Positions 21,663-34,700 of a DNA stretch of 64,000 nt are shown here, piece after piece. Position 1 is the first letter of the stretch. Each line of letters starts with the position of its first letter. The notes under the pieces are model-generated. The model had not been told where the DNA came from. It made no database searches and saw only the letters and a program-made list of their open reading frames with translations. The stretch covers positions 68,925,203-68,989,202 of the forward strand of contig NC_085139.1 of assembly GCF_024139115.2 (NCBI RefSeq), read 5' to 3'. A program made the position numbers and the translations under genes. Source of the stretch: Armigeres subalbatus. Taxonomy: Eukaryota; Arthropoda; Insecta; Diptera; Culicidae.

Positions 21663-23215
21663 ATGCTGGGCTCTGGCGTGGTGGACCTCTTTTCCCGAGC
21701 AACTCGTGGGACCAAAATGGAAAACCAAGTCAATTCTTCAATTAGTGGTAGTAGTGTAGGTGACAACCCCTTCGCAAGAGGTGGGTTGTTCAGGTCTCCG
21801 CCTAGGAGGCCAGAGGCAATAGTCGGCAGCTCAGTGCGCAGCGCCAGCGTGGGTCACTCAACCTTCCTCTCGGCTAAAAAAAAACGCCGGTAGGGGTTAT
21901 TGACGGCCCATGGCTTGTGGAGGCGATGAACCGCGATGGGCTTTCGGCCTTCGAGGTGACTACGGAACAGCTGGACGCCATCATCGACTTTGCGTCATCG
22001 AAGCATTATATCAGCAAGGACCTCAAGAGGAGCTTGCAGAAACTTCGAAAGTCGATGCTGGACGCCAAGCTGGAGAAGACGGTCGGGACGGCCAAGTGTA
22101 AACTCGTGAAATCGGTGGAGTCGAGGTCTACCCAGACTGAGGCCCAAGGATTCGCGGACTCGGGCAAGGTCGAATCGACCGAGGGCGTGCCAGCGAAGAC
22201 GGTGGTACCAAAGTCTACCCAGACTGAGGCTCAAGTTTTTGCGGGTACGTCGGGGGTGACTGCTCCAACGGAGCAGACACAAAAACGGGGGAGACAGTCT
22301 CCAGGGGATGAGCTCCCTGGGGGCCGCTCCAAAACGCGAAGGGTTACTACCCCGAACAAGGGTAGTGGGGCTGGGAAGCTGAACCCCGGCCAGGTACCTC
22401 CAAAACCGAGGGAGGAAGGACCTGGAAAGGTCCGTCCACTCAGGAAAGACGGTGGTAAGGGGTTACGGCAGGCTGAAAGTTCTCAGCCGCACTAGACCAG
22501 GGAAATAGAGGGGGATGACGCCTCCTGGACCCTGGTCAAGAACAAGGGGAAACCGAAGACGTCAAGGGCCGAAAAGAAGGCCCAGGCGAATGAGGGTAGC
22601 AAGAAGTCTAGGGTAGGCGCCAATCGCTCCAGGGGCGATGCCCTTGTCATCACGCCGGACGAGGCTAAGTACTCGGACGTTTTGAAGGCAATGAGGAGTG
22701 ACGTCTAGCTCGGTGAACTCTGCGCCGACGTACGTCGAATAAGACGTACCCGGATGGGCGAGATGATCCTCGAGCTGAAGCGGGCGTCTCGCAAAAGGGC
22801 GCCGCCTACAAGAAGTTGGCGGAGGAAGTTCTAGGCGAGACGGTCAAGGTGAGAGCACTCACTACGGAGGTGAATCTAAGGGTTAAAGACCTGGACGAGA
22901 TCACCGAAGTCGAAGAGCTCGTCACGGAACTGCGGCGACAGTGTGAAGTGGAGACGCCCACCGCAGCCGTTCGGCTACGGAAAGGTCCGGCAGGGACGCA
23001 GGTAGCATTGGTTCGGCTATCTGCAGCGGACGCCTCCAAGGTAGTCAAGTTAGGGAGCGTCAAGGTGGGATGGTCGGTGTGCCCTGTGGGCATATACGAG
23101 CAACCCGAAGTTTGCTTCAAGTTCCTGGATCCGGGGCACAAGCAATGGGACTGCAAAGGCCCTGACAGAAGCAATCTCTGTCAGGCACAATGCTGCACGA
23201 ACCCTCCCAATGTTT
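21663..23215 (+). pseudogene. R1 ORF1 (gag-like RNA-binding protein), broken
   Basis: Frame pieces 21663-21893, 21917-22495 and 22816-23215 together resemble R1 ORF1. The order is a Ser-rich N-terminus, a lysine-rich helical part (LKRSLQKLRKSMLDAK), a basic Pro/Gly-rich middle, the KDLDEITEVEELVTELRRQ fold, and VCFKFLDPGHKQWDCKGPDRSNLC with a CCHC-like knuckle in which the second Cys is Phe. Breaks are a frameshift at the A-run near 21877-21885, stops near 22493 and 22706, and another shift near 22800. It would coat element RNA; this copy cannot. Confidence 0.8.
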
Positions 23216-23299
23216 GATTTGTTCCTGCAAAGCTGTGAACAGCAAGCACCCCATGGGGGGTTCGATGTGCCCGGCGTTTAAGCGTGCTGCAAAATCACA

Positions 23300-23785
23300 G
23301 TGCAGGTAACGCAGCTGGCTTGCTCGGCCTCGCCCGAGTGTTTGGTGTGCGCAGGTTTAGAGGAAACGGCGGAACACGTGTTGTTCGTGTGCTCACGTTT
23401 TCGCGCAATGCGTGACCTCATGCTTGCCACATGTGGTCTGGACACTACCCCGGACAACCTAGTTCGGAGGATGTGTAAAGATGAAGTTGGCTGGAACGCC
23501 GTTTTATCGGCTATCGCCCAAATCGTCTCGGAGCTACACAGAAGGTGGCGCGTGGACTCAAGGATGGCTAGTTCAGGCGAAAATAAGAGGTGGTCCAAGG
23601 GATCGGAGTCGGCTTCATGGGTCATACAGGTGGTCATGCTCTATGGTCGAACTCGATGCTTTTATCGAACAAGTGGCCGCGCGAAGAACAACATGGTATC
23701 GTCGCTTTCGCGGCGTCGGTCAACCGGGCGTCGGAACCCGCCCGAGGACGGAAAGGGGTCCTCGTCAAGGCTGGGGCAGGCGTAG
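23300..23785 (+). pseudogene. R1 ORF2 C-terminal scrap
   Basis: The frame begins within the Cys/His-rich end of R1 ORF2 (CSASPECLVCAGLEETAEHVLFVCSRF, residues about 8-34) and continues through LDTTPDNLVRRMCKDEVGWNAV. It then runs into non-conserved 3'UTR. It is joined to ORF1 by an internal deletion at about 23295-23303. It is paralogous to 14531-15181 on the minus strand. Confidence 0.8.
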
Positions 23786-24211
23786 GCACCGCGTCGGCAA
23801 GTCCCTCTGTGTGCTGGCGAATAGGCCCTATCGCAGAAAGGTCAATTTGGGGTGCACGCGGCATCATCATTCTTGATACCAGTCGTGTAGAGGGAAGCAG
23901 GCGCGAAGTCGACCCTTCCCACCTTCCGAGGACATAGGGCGTGGTAAGGCCACCTGGAAAGCCGGCAACGCGCTGGCACGATACCATGGTGTTCTTCTAA
24001 CCTCGAGGGTGCGTTGTGCACTGGCCTCCCTTTGAAGCATTACTTTCTGGTTGTACCGAAGGGACTATGGGCTTGGCGGCAATGGAAACGGTTTAGCGGG
24101 TCGGGGATGTAGTCCTGCCTCCCTCGGCGATCCCTAACCCCGCACTTTCTGGTCAACCCAGGATGTCTGTTGAGCAGATTCCCCCTCCATTGCTTAGGAA
24201 GAAAAAAAAAA

Positions 24212-25073
24212 TACCCCATCACATCTTAGGCTTGACGATACCCCCCATTTGCAGCTGCCATGGGAGGGATCGTCAAGACGACCCTGCTGTCCATGAGTTC
24301 GTATAAGCGTATAGTGTTGGGAAAAATGCAAAATCTCAAACTTATGAATAATTCAAATCGTTGATGAAGATGTTTTAGATATGAAAAGGATTGGACACTG
24401 ATAGGTGGTTTGATGGGTCGTTTGATTCGTTGGTGAAGTGTGCGGATCATATAATGAGAGATATGCAAATACTTTTCCAGACGATTTAGCTTGTATATGA
24501 CTTTGCATTTGATAACAATTTGGAATATGTTTGTCTGTCCACTAACAGCGTTTAAAGAAGCATTGTCACTAAAGTAAAAGTGCAATACATATGAGCGAAA
24601 CACGATATATAAACTAAATTACTTCTGATTATGATGATTAATAGTGGAAGTAAATGGAAGAATAATAGTATTTTAACCTTAAATTACTTCTACTCGCGAA
24701 AGTAAAACAACCTGATTATTCGATGAAACTTTTCTAAAAATCTATCTCAACACCTCTTAATCTGCAACATTAATAATGTTCTCAATATTTGATTGACTCA
24801 TAATGGCTGCTTTCGCATATTATAATTTACTAAATACTGTATTCGCAAGGTATTTGTAAGGAAGACAATATTTCATGTGGCTCTAAACTTTTCACCTCCT
24901 CCACTTTCCTGCATTACGTGAGTTGTGTACGCATACCGTTTTGACCCAAATATCAAACATGTCTCACATTCCAAACACTCGTTTATACATAACCGTTACA
25001 ACTTGGTTCACGTAGTTGTTTCCATAGGATCTGCTGTACAAAAAATCATCAAAAATGTTAGTGTTAAGGTGCT
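24212..25073. other. RTE 5'-end scrap, then AT-rich sequence
   Basis: 24231-24277 forms an inverted repeat (CTTGACGAT...ATCGTCAAG). On the minus strand it resembles the first bases of the RTE element at 9206. The rest is AT-rich. A minus-strand frame at 24226-24603 (125 residues) shows no recognisable motif. Confidence 0.45.
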
Positions 25074-25076
25074 TAA

Positions 25077-25444
25077 TGGCCCGTTTACATATTCGCTAGT
25101 TCTAGCGGACAATGCACTATCCGACAATACTAACGCGATATTAGCATAATGTTAACACTATGCGCAGACATTGAGGGCGTCAAACGCAAAGGGATGTAAG
25201 TGAAAAACGAGAAAAACGGGTGCAAAGTTCAATATTTTTTCGCTCTATACAAATTGTATGGAAGTTCAAAAATTTACTAATTTTCTGTGAATTTTCACAA
25301 CCGAAGCATTTTACCATGTGGCCAACTAAATTTTGACCAAAATGTCACTTACACCCCTTCTGCTTCTAACCCCCTCAATTCCTGTTTACATTATGCTAAT
25401 TTCGCGCTTGTATTGTCGCAACTAGCGAATATGTAAACGGGCCA
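25077..25444. mobile_element. MITE with TGGCCCGTTTACATATTCGC ends and TAA flanks
   Basis: The left end TGGCCCGTTTACATATTCGC and a right end that is its exact inverted copy (ends at 25444) bracket 368 bp. The outer 25 bases match, and inner related repeats (GCATAATGTTAAC and GTTTACATTATGC) lie next to them. TAA occurs directly outside both ends (25074-25076, 25445-25447). A 3-bp TWA duplication fits PIF/Harbinger, by inference. No coding sequence. Confidence 0.8.
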
Positions 25445-25447
25445 TAA

Positions 25448-27306
25448 CGGGCATGAAAAAGTGGCACTATATTTGGCGATTTGGCGAAATAAAGGGCCTA
25501 TTGGTTGTCCGGAATTTGAGTCAAACGGCACTTTTCTGCTCTCATATTTGCAGTGATTCCTAGTCCTCCATTTCAAACGCCCGAAGCCAAGAAATTATAA
25601 CTGAAATGAGATTGATGGAAACTTCCCGCAGTGCAAGCTATTTCTCGTACCTATTTAAACTTCTCTCCGGGAAAGTGATTCCGAATAAATAGGAAATCCG
25701 CCGCCATCTGACTCCCCGAAGAGTATGCACAATACACAGTCCAATTACTTTGGCCCACCGCATGGCATTCACGGAGAAATCATATTCATTTTTTCCCGTA
25801 ACCTTGGAAGGAATTTCTAAGCATAGTGGCAGCTTAACATCCCCCGGAACATTATCTCCGAAAGTTGGTGTTGCGGAGGAAAAAAAAAAGTTTTGAAAAG
25901 AAAATGCGACCTCGTGAGGTGTGTCACTTCTTTTTCGACTGACTGACTGGCTGGCTGGCTGCTGCTGTTGTTCCAAGTTAGAAATGGACTTTTCGTGTTG
26001 TTCCGGTGCGGTCCATTAGCATCTGAATGGCGGCGACAAGGACAACAACGATGCACGGTAGCGGTGGTGGTGCCGGCGGTGGCGCCGACCGCCGACGATT
26101 CTATGTATTTATGGAGAGTTTCTATATCTCGTTTTTTGCTAACTTTTTCGGTACGGTAGAGGCGGTCTGGTTTTGTTTTGCCACCAGCCAGCGTCGGACG
26201 ATGGAGAATGGACCATGGATTTAGCGGTGCGATTGGTTTGGTTTTACAAAGATGGGCAACAGCGTTAATTTTGGTGAATTCATTGGAAATGTCTTTTTAT
26301 ATCGCGCAAGACAAAATATCAAATAAATTGAGTAATGGAAGTGTCTTGTTTTCTCTTTCTACTTTTTGAATAGACATAACAAAATGAAAACAGTACAAAA
26401 AATAGCTTGTTTTTGCACAGTCTGAATAAAAATGGACACATGGAGTGAGGATTCGATTGCCTACGCCAGTTCCCAGCGGAGAAGTATTTAAAGATTAAAC
26501 ACATAGGGGCAAATAGATAAGTTTACCAGTACTAACCGAAAATAATTAAACAGAATGATCTTTGAATCTAAATAACGGGAATAAGGGGCTGGAAAGAGGT
26601 GCTACAAAATAATTTTAGAAATATTAGACACTGGACAGTTTTACTAAAGTGATTCTAAAATTTGTCAACTTCTCACTTTGACAACATTTAATTCACATCC
26701 AAGTTGAAACTATACAACAACTGTCACACATTTCTTCAAATTCAAACTTTCCAGTGTTTATTTTTTCTAATCTTCTCCCGTGGGAGCGCTAGTGCTAAAA
26801 CAACATTCATAACTGGAATTGTTTGTTATCGCAAAATTATGGAAACTTTCCAATACGAGCAACACGGCACATCTCTCATCGTGTGTTCAATTTTTCAGTA
26901 TTTGCTGAAAGACTATTTACATCGTCCTCCTTCTACAGCTTTCACGCTCGAAACCGATGCTAGAAACCGCAAATAAGCACGGCTGACGATGGGAAAGCTG
27001 CCAAAACGTCAAAAAGCGAAACACCATCATCCTTTCCATATTCCTATCTATAGAGCGCTATAATGTAGGAATCCCCCTGCCGCACAAATATTACTCAAAA
27101 AGAATATCGATACATCCGATACATCAGCATATCGGCAAAGGGCAAAACAGCACCATCGCCATCGATATATATGGAACCCAGACGGCACAACGGGTCCATG
27201 ATCGTCATAGTTGGCATAATTATCATCGAACGAATTGTCTTCGCACCACAGCCAGACGGGCAACGCGACACAATAAGTTCGAACCTTGAATGTCGGGATC
27301 GGTATG
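25448..27306. other. Single-copy-looking sequence without a supported gene
   Basis: 25500-26260 is GC-richer and free of recognisable repeats apart from a CTGA/CTGG run near 25939-25963. Overlapping short frames on both strands match nothing I know. It may be host intron or regulatory DNA. 26260-27000 is AT-rich and featureless. 27000-27306 is GC-richer again with no motif. Confidence 0.35.
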
Positions 27307-27659
27307 CCTACATGCAGAGCCGTAGCGTAGACCCCAGCGCCCTTGGCGAATCGTTTGTTGGGCGCCCCTCTTCTACTAAGAGAAATCAAATGCTAAAATT
27401 TTACATTTGGAAAGCAATTTGAATCTCATACCAACAAAAAAAGTTTAATTAAACATGCTTTAAATAGCATTCAATATTCAGAGATGTAGTGAAACCTAAT
27501 ACCTGAAATACACATAGAAGGATTGAACAAAATGACGCAAATAAGCAAACTTGTAGAGCCGGGTTACAATCTCATTAAAATTGCTGCAACTTTTTACGGC
27601 CATCTCTAATTTATTTTATTTTCATTAAACAAATAAATTCTTCTTTAGAAAAAAAAAGT

Positions 27660-28790
27660 TTTCCGGCACCATTCATGAAATTTCCTAAGGAATACCTTAA
27701 GGAATTTCTGGGGGAATTCATGGAGGAATTTCTAAAAAGATTTTTTTAAGTAAATTCGCTGATATTACTGGATTTTTTTGGGAGAACTCTTTGAAGATCT
27801 CGTGGAAGAAAAATTGGGAGAATTTCCAGGGTAAATTCTTTAGGATATTCTGGGGTGAGTTCCAGGAGGAATTTAGCGGAAAAAATCCAGAAAGGTTTTC
27901 TGGTTGAATTCTTGACAAACTGTTGGGGATTACCTGGAGAACTTTTTAGAGGAATTACGGCAGTAATGTTTGGATATGGGAACCTAGTAATTTTCCATAT
28001 AAGAGTTAATGAAGATTTTTTGTAACATTTTCTGTAGGAATAACCCTCTGGATTTCTGAATTTTGTAGAATACATTCTTAAGGAACTTTTTGAGCATTTC
28101 TCAACGTTTTCAAGTAAAGTTCTCGAATTCTTTTGGGGGAAATACCTGGAGAAATTTCCAGTAGAATTCTCGAGAGCTGGTTGGTAGATGGGTATAAATA
28201 AATTCTAAGTAAGTGAATTTCGAAAGGAATTCAATGAGAATATCAGGAGAATTCTCGAAGTAATATATTAAAAGTTCTTGTACCTGTGAAATAATCTAAT
28301 GGAATCCTCATGTTAATATCTGGAGTGGCTCCTAGTGGAACTCCAGGCGGAGCTTCTAAAAGATTTCCTGAGGAAAATCTGCAAAAATACTGGACAATCT
28401 TCCGGAGGAATTGGGGGATAAACTTCCGGAAATTAGGTCTGAACAAATTTCTGGATGAAATCCTGCAATAAATTCCGGAGGAATTTCTTAAGTACCATTT
28501 TTAGGAATTCTTGAAGAAATTATCAAATATATTTTTGGATGAACTTCCGGAGGAATTTCTGAGGAATTTTTTGAAGAATTCCTCGAGGAATTTCCTGAGG
28601 AATTGCTAAAGGAACTTCCGGAGGAATAACTTGATAAAATTCCGAATGAATTCCTGAAGAAACTTCTGGAGAAATTCTTGCAGAAGCTTTCAAAGAAATT
28701 CTTGGAGGAACTACCGGAGGAAGGGATTCCTGGAGGAATCGCTGGAGGAGCTGTAGGAAGAATTCCTGGTGGATTCCAGGTATCAATCAT
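27660..28790 (+). repeat. Degenerate 12-nt tandem array (ATTCCTGGAGGA-like)
   Basis: Units such as ATTCCTGGAGGA follow each other with a 12-nt step, clearest at 28670-28780. There one frame reads IPGG, IAGG, AVGR, IPGG. Toward 27660 the array is more decayed. Frames through it (such as 28488-28790 on the minus strand) are by-products. Related arrays occur at 40190-41350 (weak) and 46510-47600. Confidence 0.75.
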
Positions 28791-30036
28791 AGGAGCTAAA
28801 GGGCCCTCAGAATTTGGTCAATCGCTTATTTGTGGACGTATTCATTTGAAGGAACCCACATGGAAAAACTGAATCATTGCTTCACTATTCACTCCACAAT
28901 GCTGAAACATTACGATGAGCATGAGCATGAGCATGATTGACCGCCCACGGTTGCTACTCCGTTATTGCCAGGTCAGCTGTAATTACACAGAGAACCAACA
29001 AATGATGTTTGGGACTAACACCATCTTCAATTTGTAAGAACTGGTGACCCAAAATTAAGCAATACCAGCGCCGGCCGTGTCCGAATGCAGGTCAATTAGG
29101 GAACAGGTAGGAAAATGTTGACGTGATACTCGCTTTTCTGGAAGCCGACGAGTCATCTGCACTTCCACGAGAAATCACTGGGATGTTGGATATATGGGGT
29201 AGGGCGTGTGGCAGGGTTCGTTTTGGTAAACGGTATGCCGTGTGTAGCGTGTAGTTTGATCGAGGTTAAACAAAAACACAAACGAACGCGCACTAATTGC
29301 TTGACTTTTCACTTACCGACCGCACAAAGCAGAAAATACATTTCAATGATCACGCGATCGTTCCGCGTTCTAAAGGAAACACGATCGAACGCCCACTACG
29401 AACAACGCAGAACAAAGTACTCCGATGATCGCGTAATCGTTCTGCGTGCTTGAGAGGATAAGTATGGACGCGCACGTTTAACTATGAGATCCAAAAGAGA
29501 AAAACCTATATGGGACAGATTTGCATAGAAAAATCTTGCTTCTATTGAGCTTGCTAGTACAGTCAGCGACAGTACAGTGAACATCAATTTGCAGATACTT
29601 ATTCAAAGCGATATACCGTGATGTGCCCCTATTCCAATCAGCACCTAAATTAGTTAACGCAAAATAAATAGCTAATAAAGAATATATGTTTGAAAATAAC
29701 CGAAAATTATTCTTGAACTTTTCTATGGTTTTATATGCATAAATTAAAACAAAAAGTAACATCATTTCTAGCGATTTACAGCGTAAAATTAAACAAATTT
29801 TGTTGAACTGCATGGTAGCCATAATTTTGATCGTTCTCTTACACTCACTTGCTAAGAACATCAGTCATAATAATCAAGCGCATTAAAATAAAAAAATAAA
29901 AATATTCTTAATTTCAAATACAGCTGCATTACGAGATGATTCGCTGTCTGCATCGTACCAATTTAAGATGCCGAGTGAGTGAGAAAAAGATTGGCCGGAA
30001 TAACAGTACAACAATATTTTTCCTTATTCTATGTTC
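28791..30036. other. No recognisable gene
   Basis: It contains CTCCACAATGCTGAAACATT (about 28892-28911), an intact version of a site that is split by a MITE at 38582-39003, followed by an ATGAGC triplet run. 29360-29455 has two imperfect copies of ATGATC(A/G)CG...ATCGTTC(C/T)GCGT. The rest is AT-rich. The LINE target copy AATTATAGTCTT lies at 30037-30048. Confidence 0.45.
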
Positions 30037-30409
30037 AATTATAGTCTTGGATTCCGTGCCGATAGTTCGAACGAGCCAGACGTGTGTGCTGTGTCTCATC
30101 GCGGATTGTGTTCGGTAGTGCGAGTGCTATTGTGTGGTGCGTATCCTACCTACGGATCCAAGGCGATCACTGTCGGCGAGGGGAAGTAGCTGCTTCTGGC
30201 GACGCCAGTGAAGCAGGCTATTGTTACTGCTGCTACCTACAGCAGCAGCCGCAGATAAGTGGCAAAGATTGTTGTATTGTTCTCCCACAGAGTGGGTCTG
30301 ATTAGAATAGTTTGAATTAGTTTTTTTTTTTTTATTAGTTTTTTTTTCTAATTAGTTAATAGTTATTAGTTCTTAGCTTGTAATAACTATACTTCCAACA
30401 CCTTGCGAG

Positions 30410-31786
30410 GTGATAATGGAGGCGGAGACTGCGGAGGGCAGTGGGCCTCCCAAAGATGGTGGTCGCACACGATTCTACCATGCATCTTCTCCTGGGCCTT
30501 GGGTTGTTTACTTTCGGCAGAAAGTGAAAAGCCTAGATTTTCTCGGCATTAAGCGAGATTTGACGCGTCGTTTTCCGAAAACTGATTTCCATCAGGTAAA
30601 TCGGAACAAACTACGCATAACCGCACCTACATACAAGGATGCAAACGAAATCGCTAAAGACAAGGCCTACAATGTTGAATATTTGGTTTATGTCCCCTCG
30701 CGGGAGGTTGAAATCGAAGGTGTGATCAACGCAGCGAGCCTGACTTGCAAGGATGTACTTGCGGGAAAAGGCCGCTTAAAGAATGCAATGGAGTCTACTG
30801 TGGATATTCTGGACTGCAAGGTGTTGCATTCATCTGCCATGGTAGATGGTAAAAGAGTGTATTCTAAGTCAGGTTCGCTTCGGGTGACGTTCGCCGGTTC
30901 GATTCTCCCAAAATATGTAGATATTGAAAATATGTTATTTCCGGTGCGTCTTTTTGTGCCGAGGGTGTTCAATTGTACCAACTGCAAACAGTTGGGGCAC
31001 ACTGGCGAGTTTTGCGACAACAAGCCCCGTTGTAGCAAATGTTTTGAAAAGCATAGGGAGGAGTCCTGCCAATAACAAGTTACAAAGTGCGCTTATTGTG
31101 GCATGGATCCTCCCCATGGTTTGCAAGAATGCCCGGTGTACAAAAAGCGCACCCAAAAAGTGAAGCGCTCTTTGGTACAGCGCTCCAAGCATCATATGCG
31201 GAAATGGTTAAGTCGCAAGACACATCCGCCACAACCACCGCCACGGCTGCTATTTCAGCTGCCGTTCGAGTAAGTGATTACTACGATTCCATTGCCACTG
31301 ATGAATTGGACTCCGACGTAGCTGATATGGATGATTCTTCGAGGTACACGTGCCCGAAAAGAGGAAGCAACCGTCTTCCCTGGATCGCGCCGTAAGAGAA
31401 CAAAAGTCATCCATAAAAGCTTGCCAAAATCTGAAGGTAATGGGGGATTATTTAAAATCCCGAAGCAATCTGTCTTCACTGCTCCTTTGGATCCTAGTTG
31501 CAGCAAGACATTCCCGCCATTGCCTAAAACCGATGTTTCCAAGAAACATCCGGTTAGGAGAATCAATGAAAGAAAAAATGTAATTCGCACTTCCAGGAAA
31601 AATATTCCGTCCAAGCGAGGATTGATCTCCTTTAAGGACCTCGTGGACCGTTTTTTGAATTTGTTCAATATTCCGAATTCATTGAGGCCAATCATTGACC
31701 TCTTTATACCAACAGTAGAAAGTTATCTGAAGCAATTGACTGTTTCATGGCCCCTTCTTGCAGAAATTGTATCTTTCGATGGATAA
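30410..31786 (+). pseudogene. I-type LINE ORF1 (gag-like), with stop and frameshifts
   Basis: The N-terminal 221 residues (30410-31072) end in the first zinc knuckle, CTNCKQLGHTGEFC, and CSKCFEKHREESC. A TAA stop at 31073-31075 interrupts, and the same frame goes on to CAYCGMDPPHGLQEC. Frame then shifts near 31160 (ASYAEMVK...DELDSDVADMDDSS) and again near 31330 to the C-terminal part (31331-31786) ending LLAEIVSFDG. It would bind element RNA. The stop of ORF1 overlaps the probable ORF2 start in ATGGATAA (31779-31786). Confidence 0.85.
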
Positions 31787-34700
31787 TACGGCCAACACCG
31801 AAGATACAATCACTGTGCTGCAGTGGAACTGTCATAGTCTGAAAAATAAATTAGACGTGTTCAAGTTTTTGATTCGCAATTCCGATTGCGATATATTTGC
31901 ACTCTGTGAAACATGGCTTTCTTCTGAAGATGAAATCAACTTCCACGATTTTAACATTATTCGCCAAGATCGGGATGATCATTATGGTGGCGTTCTTTTG
32001 GGGATCAAAAAGTGCTACTCCTTCTACAGAATTCCCATTCCGACTGTTAATGGCCTAGAGATCGTCGCTTGCCAAATAAATGTAAAGAATAAAGATCTTT
32101 GCATAGCTTCAGTGTACATTCCTCCAAATGCCTCTATTAATCGTCGACTTTTTTGGAGCGCAGTCTCTCTTCTATCATCTCCAGTATTGATATTGGGTGA
32201 TATGAACGCACATGGTATTGGATGGGGCGAAACGTATGACGATTATAGAGCGCCTATTTTCTATGATTTGTGTGACAATTTCAATTTGAATATTTTGAAC
32301 ACTGGTGAAGTAACTCGAGTAGGACCAAATGGTCAACAAAGCCGTATTGATCTGTCTTTATGTTCAAATTCACTATCATTAGATTGCACGTGGAAGGTAA
32401 TTCAAGATCCCCATGGTAGTGACCATATGCCGATAGTCACCACAATTAAGAGTGGCTATCAACAATCTGAGCCAGTTAATGTTCCTTTCGATCTCACGAA
32501 GAACATTGACTGGCAAAATTTTGCATCGGCGGTAAAAATTGGTATTGAATCAACTGATACTCTCCCACCTTTGGATGAATATCGATTCCTTACTGAGTTG
32601 ATTCAAAAAAGCGCACTAGAAGCTCAGAAACGACGCGTTCCAAGTACATCTGTCATCAGAAGACCAGCCACTCCTGGATGGGATGATGAATGTACTAAGG
32701 TGTATTCTGAGAAATCTGATGCCTTCAAGGCCTTCCGTAAACACGGAAGGTCAGAGCTTTTTGAAGAGTATTTGAGGCTCGAAAGAAAACTCAAAAATCT
32801 TCTCAAGGCTAAAAAACGTAGCTACTGGCGACGTTTTGTCGAGGGACTATCACGAGAAACCTCAATGACAACACTTTGGAAAACGGCTCGCAACATGCGG
32901 AACCGCATTTCCACCAATGAGAGTGAAGAATACTCCAATCGATGGATATTCAACTTCGCAAAAAAGGTCTGCCCAGATTCCGTACCAGCAGAACCGCTAT
33001 TTCGAGAATCAGTCACTGATCCCGGTTCTTTGGGTGGACCATTCACAATGCTGGAACTTTCTATGTCTCTTCTTTCATCGAATAACTCTGCTCCGGGATG
33101 CGATAACATCAAATTCAATCTTCTTAAAAACCTCCCAGATATCGCAAAAAGACGATTACTTGACCTGTACAACTGTTTCATGGAGTACAACATTGTGCCA
33201 CCTGAATGGCGACAGGTCAAAGTAATAGCTATTCAAAAGCCTGGGAAACCAGCGTCTAATCACAATTCATATCGACCGATTGCCATGCTATCATGCATGA
33301 GAAAATTATTGGAGAAAATGATCCTTTCAAGAGTCGACCATTGGGTCGAAGAAAATGCATTGCTTTCAAATACTCAGTTTGGATTTCGAAAAGGGAAAGG
33401 AACAAATGATTGTCTAGCGTTGCTTTCTTCAGATATACAACTAGCCTTTGCGCACAAGGAGCAGTTGGCTTCAGTATTCTTGGACATTAAGGGCGCTTTT
33501 GATTCAGTTTCCATAGAAGTACTGTCAGACAATCTGCACAGTAATGGATTACCCGTTATTTTGAATAATTTCTTGTACAATTTGTTGTCAAAAAAACAAA
33601 TGAACTTCACACTCGGCACTCTTTCACTCATGGTTCATGTTTAAGTCCCTTGCTTTATAATTTCTATGTCAAAGATATTGACAATTGTTTGGAAGGACAA
33701 TGCACGCTCAGACAACTTGCAGATGATGCCGTGGTCTCTCTAAGAGGTCCATGTGCAGCTGTCTTGCAAGGACCATTGCAAAGTACCTTAGATAATCTGA
33801 CTGTTTGGGCCAGACATTTAGGGATCGAGTTTTCACCGCAAAAAACTCAATTGGTTGTGTTTACTAAGAAGCGGTATCCTGCTTAACTGAAACTCAAGCT
33901 GTTGAAAGATGACATCAACCAATCTTTATCTTCTAAATACCTTGGGGTCGTGTTTGATTCTAAATGTACCTGGAAGCTCCACATTGAGTATTTGATACAA
34001 AAATGCCGGAAAAGGATCCATTTTCTACGTTCTATCTCCGGAACATGGTGGGGTGCTCACCCGGAAGACCTCATCAAACTCTATAGAACGACTATTCTCT
34101 CTGTTTTAGAGTATGGCTCCTTCTGCTTCCTCTCAGCAGCTGATTGCCACCTGATCAAATTGGAACGAATTCAGTATCGTTGTTTGCGTATTGCCCTTGG
34201 CTGCATGCATTCAACGCATAACATGAGCCTGGAGGTGCTTGCTGGAGTCACTCCTTTAAAGCACCGTTACTGGGAGCTCTCACTTAGAATACTCATCAAA
34301 TGTGGCACAAGTAACACACTTGTTCTTGATAACTTCGATAATATGCTTGAACTAACTTGTCGTTCAAGATTTCTGAGAGTTTATCTCAACTACATATCGT
34401 CAGATCTTTGTCTTCCGTGTTATAATCCCCCTCGAGTTCACTTCACCAACGACAGTTCCTCAATTGTATACGATCTGTCCATGAAACATGCTATTCAAGG
34501 AATACCAGATCATCTTCGACAAATATCTATTCCCTCCATTTTTTCTGAAAAATATGAACATGTCAATTGCAACAACAGATATTTCACTGATGGTTCTCGC
34601 ATCAACGGATCCACTGGCTTCGGTGTTTTCAATGTAACTTCAACCACCTTCCGAAAACTTCAGGAACCGTGTTCGGTTTATGTTGCTGAGCTGGCAGCAA

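Larger units (their letters stand above)
21513..24211 (+). mobile_element. R1-clade LINE, internally deleted, head-to-head with minus R1
   Basis: A 5' leader (CCTAACCCCTAATCCCAAGG, from about 21520) precedes a broken ORF1 (21663-23290). ORF1 joins directly to the C-terminal end of ORF2 at about 23300 and a 3'UTR. A poly(A) tail of about 10 lies at 24202-24211. The endonuclease and RT are missing. It starts where the minus-strand R1 endonuclease stops, so it was probably inserted there. I could not identify a clear target duplication, and the minus-strand R1 does not visibly resume after 24211. Confidence 0.8.

Noticed and set aside
27746..28790. Minus-strand frames with Pro/Ser/Asn-rich repeats.
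   Set aside because: By-products of the 12-nt tandem array.
28918..28936. ATGAGC triplet run as a regulatory element.
   Set aside because: A short simple repeat next to a dispersed repeat; no further evidence.
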